Part shown: positions 59,961-64,000 of the stretch, piece by piece
Layout of the letters: each line of letters opens with the position of its first letter
Position numbering within the stretch: the first letter of the stretch is position 1
Assembly (NCBI RefSeq): GCF_000223905.1
Contig: NC_015943.1
Coordinates: forward strand, 310,001-374,000
Source: Haloarcula hispanica ATCC 33960
GTDB taxonomy: Archaea > Halobacteriota > Halobacteria > Halobacteriales > Haloarculaceae
Direction: 5' to 3'
DNA length: 64,000 nucleotides
Notes under the pieces: generated by a model
The model's input: only the letters and a program-made list of their open reading frames with translations
What the model was told of the DNA's origin: nothing
The model's database searches: none
Made by a program: the position numbers and the translations under genes

Positions 59961-61126
59961 TAGTAGGATCTGGGGAAGCCGAGGTGCTGCCCGATGTGGT
60001 TGTACGCCATCTGCTGGGAAACCGGGGCCAGCCGTGTCAGGTTGATTTCGCGCCACCAGCGTTCGACGTCGTACTCCTTCGCGTAGCCCCAGCCGCCGAA
60101 CGCCTGCATGGATTGCTTGACCGCTTCGATGCCAGCACTGACGGCCGTCGCCTTCGCGACGTTCGTCTCGTACCCGCACTCCTCGCCCTGGTCGTAGAGC
60201 CAAGAGGCCTTCTCACGCATGAGCGCCGCCGTTTCCATGCGGGCGTACGCCTTGGTGATCGGGAACGACACCGCCTGATGGCTCCCGACAGGCGCGCCAA
60301 ACACCTCCCGGTCGCTAGCGTACTCGATAGCAGTGTCGGCGGCCAGTTTGCCGATACCGGTCCCGGCGGCCGCAAAGCCGATGCGTTCCGGGTTCAGCAT
60401 ATCGACCAGAGTCCACCAGCCGTCGTCTTCCTCCCCCAGGAGGTTCTCCTCGGGGACCCGAACGTCCTCGATGAAGACTTCACAGGACTTCGAGTAGTTG
60501 ATGCCGTGTTTGGGAATCGGGGACACGTCGATGCCGGGGTCGTCCATATCGACGATAAACAGGCTTATACCGTCGGTCCCGCGCTCGACCTCGTCGCGTG
60601 GGGTCGTGCGCGTGACGAGAATCATGTTGTCAGCCCGGTCGGCGAAGGTAATCCAGGCCTTGTTCCCGTTCAGAACGTACTCGTCGCCGTCTTTCTCCGC
60701 GCGGGTGGCGACGTTCAGCGTGTTTGTCCCGGCCTCGGGCTCCGTGATGCCGATAGAGAAGTTTCGCTTGCCGTTGGCGATGTCCGGCAGATAGGTCTGC
60801 TTCTGCGCTTCTGTTCCGCTCTCGCTGATACCGGCAGCGGCCATGCCGGCGGTGAGCACCAGATACCAGGTGCCTGCCATGCCACAGCCCTCGGCACAGA
60901 GCGTCTCCATGACCAGCCCCATCTCCTGGATGCCCATACCAGCCCCTTCGTACTCCGGCGGGACCAGCAGGCCGTGGAAGCCGGCCGCGGCCAGTTCGTC
61001 CCAGAATTCCTCTCCGAACTCGCCTGCTTCCTCTTTCTCGCGCCAGTACTCCGGTCCGTACTCGGCCGCCACGTCCGCCGCGGTCGACCGAATCATCGAG
61101 CGTTCCTCTGTTTCTTCGAAATTCAT
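59960..61126 (-). CDS. Acyl-CoA dehydrogenase
   Basis: 388 residues with the acyl-CoA dehydrogenase pattern: [48 protein letters not shown], and the C-terminal [22 protein letters not shown], where the Glu of the last helix region provides the base. It makes the 2,3 double bond of an acyl-CoA with FAD, passing electrons to ETF. It is flanked by the acyl-CoA synthetase (45-base gap) and the biotin carboxylase (one-base overlap), so it likely dehydrogenates the very acyl-CoA that is then carboxylated, as isovaleryl-CoA dehydrogenase does. Confidence 0.92.
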
Positions 61127-61171
61127 TGTGGTTGTGTCTGCGTTGGCACTCGTACTGCTTGATACCCTGTG

Positions 61172-62854
61172 TCAGGATTCGACTTCGGCTTCTGCTTCGG
61201 CGTCGTCGTGGAGTTCGGTTCGGCGAATTTTCCCGGTCACTGTTTTGGGTAGGCCCTCCCGGAACTCGATTTCGCGCGGGTACTCGTGTGCTGAGAGCTC
61301 TTCTTTCACGTAGCTCTGGATGTCTTCTTTGAGCGAGGCGGATGGCTCAGCGTCCTCGCTCGGCACGACATAGGCCTTGACGATGTTCCCTCGCGCCTCG
61401 TGTGGTTTGGGGACGACTGCCGCCTCGGCGACCGCGTCGTGTTCACCCAGCGAACTCTCGACCTCGAACGGCCCGATGCGGTAGCCAGCAGAGAGGATCA
61501 CGTCGTCCGCACGCCCCTCGAACCAGAAGTAGCCGTCCTCGTCTTTGTGTGCCAGATCACCCGAGAGATACCATTTCCCGTCTGGACCGTCGATAAATGC
61601 CCGCTGGGTCTTCTCGGGCTTGTTCCAGAACTCGGCGAAGAAACACGGGTAGTCGCCGCGCTGTGCGATTTCGCCCGTCTCACCGGGTTCCAGAACCTCG
61701 CCGCTCTGTGGGTCGACGATGTCGGCCTCGATTCCGGGGAGTGGTTTCCCCATCGACCCGGGCCGGAGGTCCATCGTTGGATAGTTGTTGATGATCATGT
61801 TCCCGGTCTCAGTCTGGCCGTACGTATCCAGAATCGTGACGCCGAGTTCGTCTTCTCCCCACTCGACGACGCCGGCGCTGAGCGGTTCGCCGATGGAAAG
61901 CGCATGCCGCAAATCGAGGTCGACATCCGCAAGGACCTCCTCGTTCTCCCGGAGCATCCGGTACGCCGTCGGAACCGAGAACAGGACGCTAATCGGGTAT
62001 TCGTCGAGCAGGGCGGCCCACTCGTCGGTGTCGAACTCGCCTTCGTACGTGAACAGCGACGCACCCCAGAACCAGGCACCGAGGGTGTTGATTGCACCCG
62101 TCAGCCAGCCGAGGTCACCGGTCGACCAGTACAGGTCGCCGTCTTGAAGGTCCACGGCGTACTTCTGTGTTGCCGCGACGCCGGCGATCCAGCGCTGTTT
62201 GTGGAGGACACCCTTGGCCAGCCCGGTCGTTCCCGAAGTGTAGTACAGCAGCGCGTCGTCTTCCCCGCTGGTCTCAGCGACCTCGTACGCCGTGCTCGCG
62301 CCATCAAGCGCGGTATTGAACACCACGTCGTCAGCGGGTGCGCCGCCCCCGCGGTCAACGGTGAGTACGTGTTCGACCGACGGGGCCTCGTCCAGCGCGT
62401 CTTCGACCGTGTCGCGATTGTCGGTCGTGGTGACGACGACCTTCGCGTCGCAGTCGTCCAGACGGTACGAGATGCCGTCGGGGCCGAACCGCTCGTTGAC
62501 ACTTCCCCAGACGGCACCGTGTTTGAGCGTGCCGACCAGCGCCACGTAGTGCTCCGGAATCCGGGGCATGTATGAAAAGACCCGGTCACCCTGGGCGACC
62601 CCGAGGTCGTCGAGAACGTTGGCGAACTGGCTCGAACGGTCAGCAAGCTCCCAGAACGTCATTTTCGACAGCTCTCCGTCGGTCCCGACCTGGTAGAGTG
62701 CGACCTGGCCCCGGTCGGTCGCGTGACGGTCGGCGACTTCGTGCCCGATGTTCAGCTCGTTTGGTGCGTCCCAGTCCGCTGCCGCGTATATATCGTCCCA
62801 GGAGAACTCGTTTCGCGCTGTGTCGTAGTCCGGGAGGTTGTGGCTGGTGACCAT
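61172..62854 (-). CDS. AMP-forming acyl-CoA synthetase
   Basis: 560 residues: P-loop YYTSGTTGLAKGVLHKQRW, WSTGDLGWLTGAINTLG, the hinge GRADDVILSAGYRIGPFEVESSL and catalytic Lys in KTVTGKIRRTEL. It is the acetyl/medium-chain acid type and starts the operon, activating the acid for the dehydrogenase/carboxylase set. A TATA-like GTTATACC lies about 30 bases upstream on the minus strand, and a TACCTAGGTA palindrome about 90 bases upstream. Confidence 0.92.
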   Translation of the reverse strand: MVTSHNLPDYDTARNEFSWDDIYAAADWDAPNELNIGHEVADRHATDRGQVALYQVGTDGELSKMTFWELADRSSQFANVLDDLGVAQGDRVFSYMPRIPEHYVALVGTLKHGAVWGSVNERFGPDGISYRLDDCDAKVVVTTTDNRDTVEDALDEAPSVEHVLTVDRGGGAPADDVVFNTALDGASTAYEVAETSGEDDALLYYTSGTTGLAKGVLHKQRWIAGVAATQKYAVDLQDGDLYWSTGDLGWLTGAINTLGAWFWGASLFTYEGEFDTDEWAALLDEYPISVLFSVPTAYRMLRENEEVLADVDLDLRHALSIGEPLSAGVVEWGEDELGVTILDTYGQTETGNMIINNYPTMDLRPGSMGKPLPGIEADIVDPQSGEVLEPGETGEIAQRGDYPCFFAEFWNKPEKTQRAFIDGPDGKWYLSGDLAHKDEDGYFWFEGRADDVILSAGYRIGPFEVESSLGEHDAVAEAAVVPKPHEARGNIVKAYVVPSEDAEPSASLKEDIQSYVKEELSAHEYPREIEFREGLPKTVTGKIRRTELHDDAEAEAEVES

Positions 62855-62940
62855 ACACCGCTCGGAATACCGGATTCTGGTATAACTGTACCGGTTACTT
62901 TTTGCGAAAAACGTATTGAATCTATTTTATTTTTCATTCC

Positions 62941-62950
62941 TACCTAGGTA
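62941..62950. promoter_or_regulatory. Palindrome TACCTAGGTA upstream of the acyl-CoA synthetase operon
   Basis: A perfect 10-base palindrome 87 bases upstream of the acyl-CoA synthetase start, within an A+T-rich region that also contains the partial UbiD gene's end at 63025. It may be an operator; no regulator gene is adjacent. Confidence 0.3.
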
Positions 62951-63024
62951 TTATTCGATTTCAGTATGGCGTAAACAGAACTGATTACAACATATTCGAA
63001 GATATATACACGCGAGAGACATAT

Positions 63025-64000
63025 TCAGTGGGGCGATTCGTTTTCAGTCGTCTCTCCGGGAGCGGTGTCGGGTTCGTCCCACAGGACACGAGCCACGTCG
63101 CGGACGTCGTTCGGGAAGGAGTTCTCGAACGTGACTCGCGGCGCGATGTAGGTTTCCTTCCAGCGCGGGTCCCACGCCGCGTTCACGTACAGGCGCGAGC
63201 CGGTTTCGTTGTCTCGTCGATAGTGAGGGCGTGTCGCTGCCGGTGCATCCGGTTCGCTGAACGTCCAGTCGCGGGCGGGGTGGGATTTCAGCCAGATATC
63301 GGCCAGAACGCGGCCGAAGTCCTGTGGCGGAACGTCTTCATCGACGATAACGACTGTGTCGAAAAGCGACGAGAACGAAAAGAGGATGTTCGCGAGTTGC
63401 CACTCGAAGCCGCCGTAGAGCACGTCACTAGCGACGAAACAGATACCGAGTTCAGCCTCTGCCGGCAGCATAATCCATTCGACTGGCGAGATGCCCCAGT
63501 AGTTGTTGAGTCGGTGATAGAGCGCTGCGGCGGTCACGAGCCCCGTGAGACGGGTGTCATCCGCGAGTGGGCGACCGACGGGGGAGACGGGGATGACCGG
63601 GTTTTCAGTAGTGCGGACGCGCTCGACCGACAGCGAGAGCGGGCCGCTCTCGATGACGTATTCCCAGCCCTCTCGACGGTCGGACCGGAAGTCCGGCTTG
63701 CAGTCCACGACCGTCGTCTCCATGACGACCTCCGTCGCGCTCGGGACGAGGCCGCCATTGGTCGGGACGAGCGGGACGGTTCCGGTCACCCCACAGGACT
63801 GGATCGGCGTGGCAGTTTGCTCGGTGACAGCGAGCAGGTACGCCGTCGTGATCGCCGCCGGCGGCACGCCGAGCGCTATCGTCATCGTCGTCCCTTCGCC
63901 GACAAGCGACGACAGCGTGTCTGGGACACGCACTCTGAGCGTGTCGCCGCCCACGACCGAGCCGTGAACCGGTGCCCAGTGTGTGCCGTCAGCGGTCGAG
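63025..64000 (-). CDS. UbiD-family decarboxylase (5' end beyond window)
   Basis: The frame is open from the stop at 63025 to the right edge, about 325 residues of the C-terminal part, beginning with STADGTHWAPVHG at the edge. UbiD landmarks are visible: IALGVPPAAITTAYLLAV, the substrate-loop PLVPTNGGLVPSATEVVMET and AALYHRLNNYWGISPVEW, then VIVDEDVPPQDFGRVL. The typical GPFGE loop of UbiD is not clearly kept (DFRSDRREGWEYVIES instead), so the protein is a divergent member. UbiD proteins use prenyl-FMN to decarboxylate aromatic or unsaturated acids, which would suit the aromatic-acid setting. The N-terminal third lies outside the window. Confidence 0.7.
   Translation of the reverse strand, partial: STADGTHWAPVHGSVVGGDTLRVRVPDTLSSLVGEGTTMTIALGVPPAAITTAYLLAVTEQTATPIQSCGVTGTVPLVPTNGGLVPSATEVVMETTVVDCKPDFRSDRREGWEYVIESGPLSLSVERVRTTENPVIPVSPVGRPLADDTRLTGLVTAAALYHRLNNYWGISPVEWIMLPAEAELGICFVASDVLYGGFEWQLANILFSFSSLFDTVVIVDEDVPPQDFGRVLADIWLKSHPARDWTFSEPDAPAATRPHYRRDNETGSRLYVNAAWDPRWKETYIAPRVTFENSFPNDVRDVARVLWDEPDTAPGETTENESPH

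Noticed and set aside
61400..62575. 391-codon plus-strand frame opposite the acyl-CoA synthetase
   Set aside because: Antisense shadow; the minus-strand gene has a full adenylation motif set.

Overview
The window reads as chromosomal DNA of a halophilic archaeon. Most genes carry the acidic, Asp/Glu-rich proteins and GC-rich third positions typical of haloarchaea. Secreted proteins have Tat signals with lipobox cysteines, most promoters are a TATA-like box about 25-30 nt before a leaderless ATG, and several proteins are haloarchaeal in type (glucose dehydrogenase with Asp38/His63, F420 reductase, HTH-10 regulator, possible PGF-CTERM tail). A Haloarcula-like genus is my guess; I cannot fix the species. 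I saw no rRNA, tRNA, CRISPR array or intact insertion sequence.

Layout. (A) 1-13664: the end of a LIV-type binding protein gene, a 1.1 kb non-coding stretch with inverted repeats, then a mixed oxidative set: TPP enzyme, sugar-nucleotide epimerase-like SDR, M24 'creatinase/prolidase' protein, F420-type luciferase-like oxidoreductase, hotdog thioesterase, acyl-CoA synthetase, F420:NADP reductase, semialdehyde dehydrogenase, duplicated EthD protein and HD-domain protein. (B) 13954-29138: a sugar island flanked by two IclR regulators: glucose dehydrogenase, enolase-superfamily dehydratase, SIS-domain isomerase/deaminase, a complete sugar ABC transporter (binding protein, two permeases, MalK-type ATPase), GH3 hexosaminidase, PIG-L deacetylase and a SelA-like PLP enzyme. 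The set fits uptake and breakdown of N-acetyl-amino-sugars. (C) 29413-37149: a LIV/HAAT transporter (livF, livG, fused livH-livM, binding protein) and a large Tat-exported penicillin-acylase-like Ntn hydrolase with a possible archaeosortase tail. (D) 37342-53263: VOC and EthD proteins, a third IclR regulator, then an almost complete phenylacetate (paa) pathway: paaF, paaH, paaJ, paaK, paaI, a MaoC plus aldehyde dehydrogenase pair standing in for PaaZ, a zinc-ribbon mini-protein plus paaD, paaC, a tandem paaB, paaA, an HTH-10 regulator and paaG. No paaE reductase is present. (E) 53260-64000: amidohydrolase, CitE-like lyase, methyltransferase, and a tight operon of acyl-CoA synthetase, acyl-CoA dehydrogenase, biotin carboxylase/BCCP, carboxyltransferase and MaoC hydratase, then a partial UbiD-family gene.

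Working together. Regions C and D suggest a route in which an extracellular acylase releases an aryl acid (phenylacetate would fit), the HAAT transporter imports it, and PaaK/PaaABCD/PaaG/PaaZ-like/PaaFHJ convert it to acetyl-CoA and succinyl-CoA. Region B suggests extracellular amino-sugar chains are imported, cut by GH3, deacetylated by PIG-L, and handled either by the SIS protein or by oxidation and PLP-dependent ammonia loss to a 2-keto-3-deoxy sugar acid. Region E has the logic of leucine/isovalerate-type breakdown (dehydrogenate, carboxylate, hydrate, cleave). These routes are inferences from gene content and order. Notable sequence oddities are an enolase-superfamily protein lacking both catalytic histidines of DgoD, an M24 protein with Cys in place of a metal Asp, and a degenerate HMG-CoA-synthase-like/DUF35 fusion.
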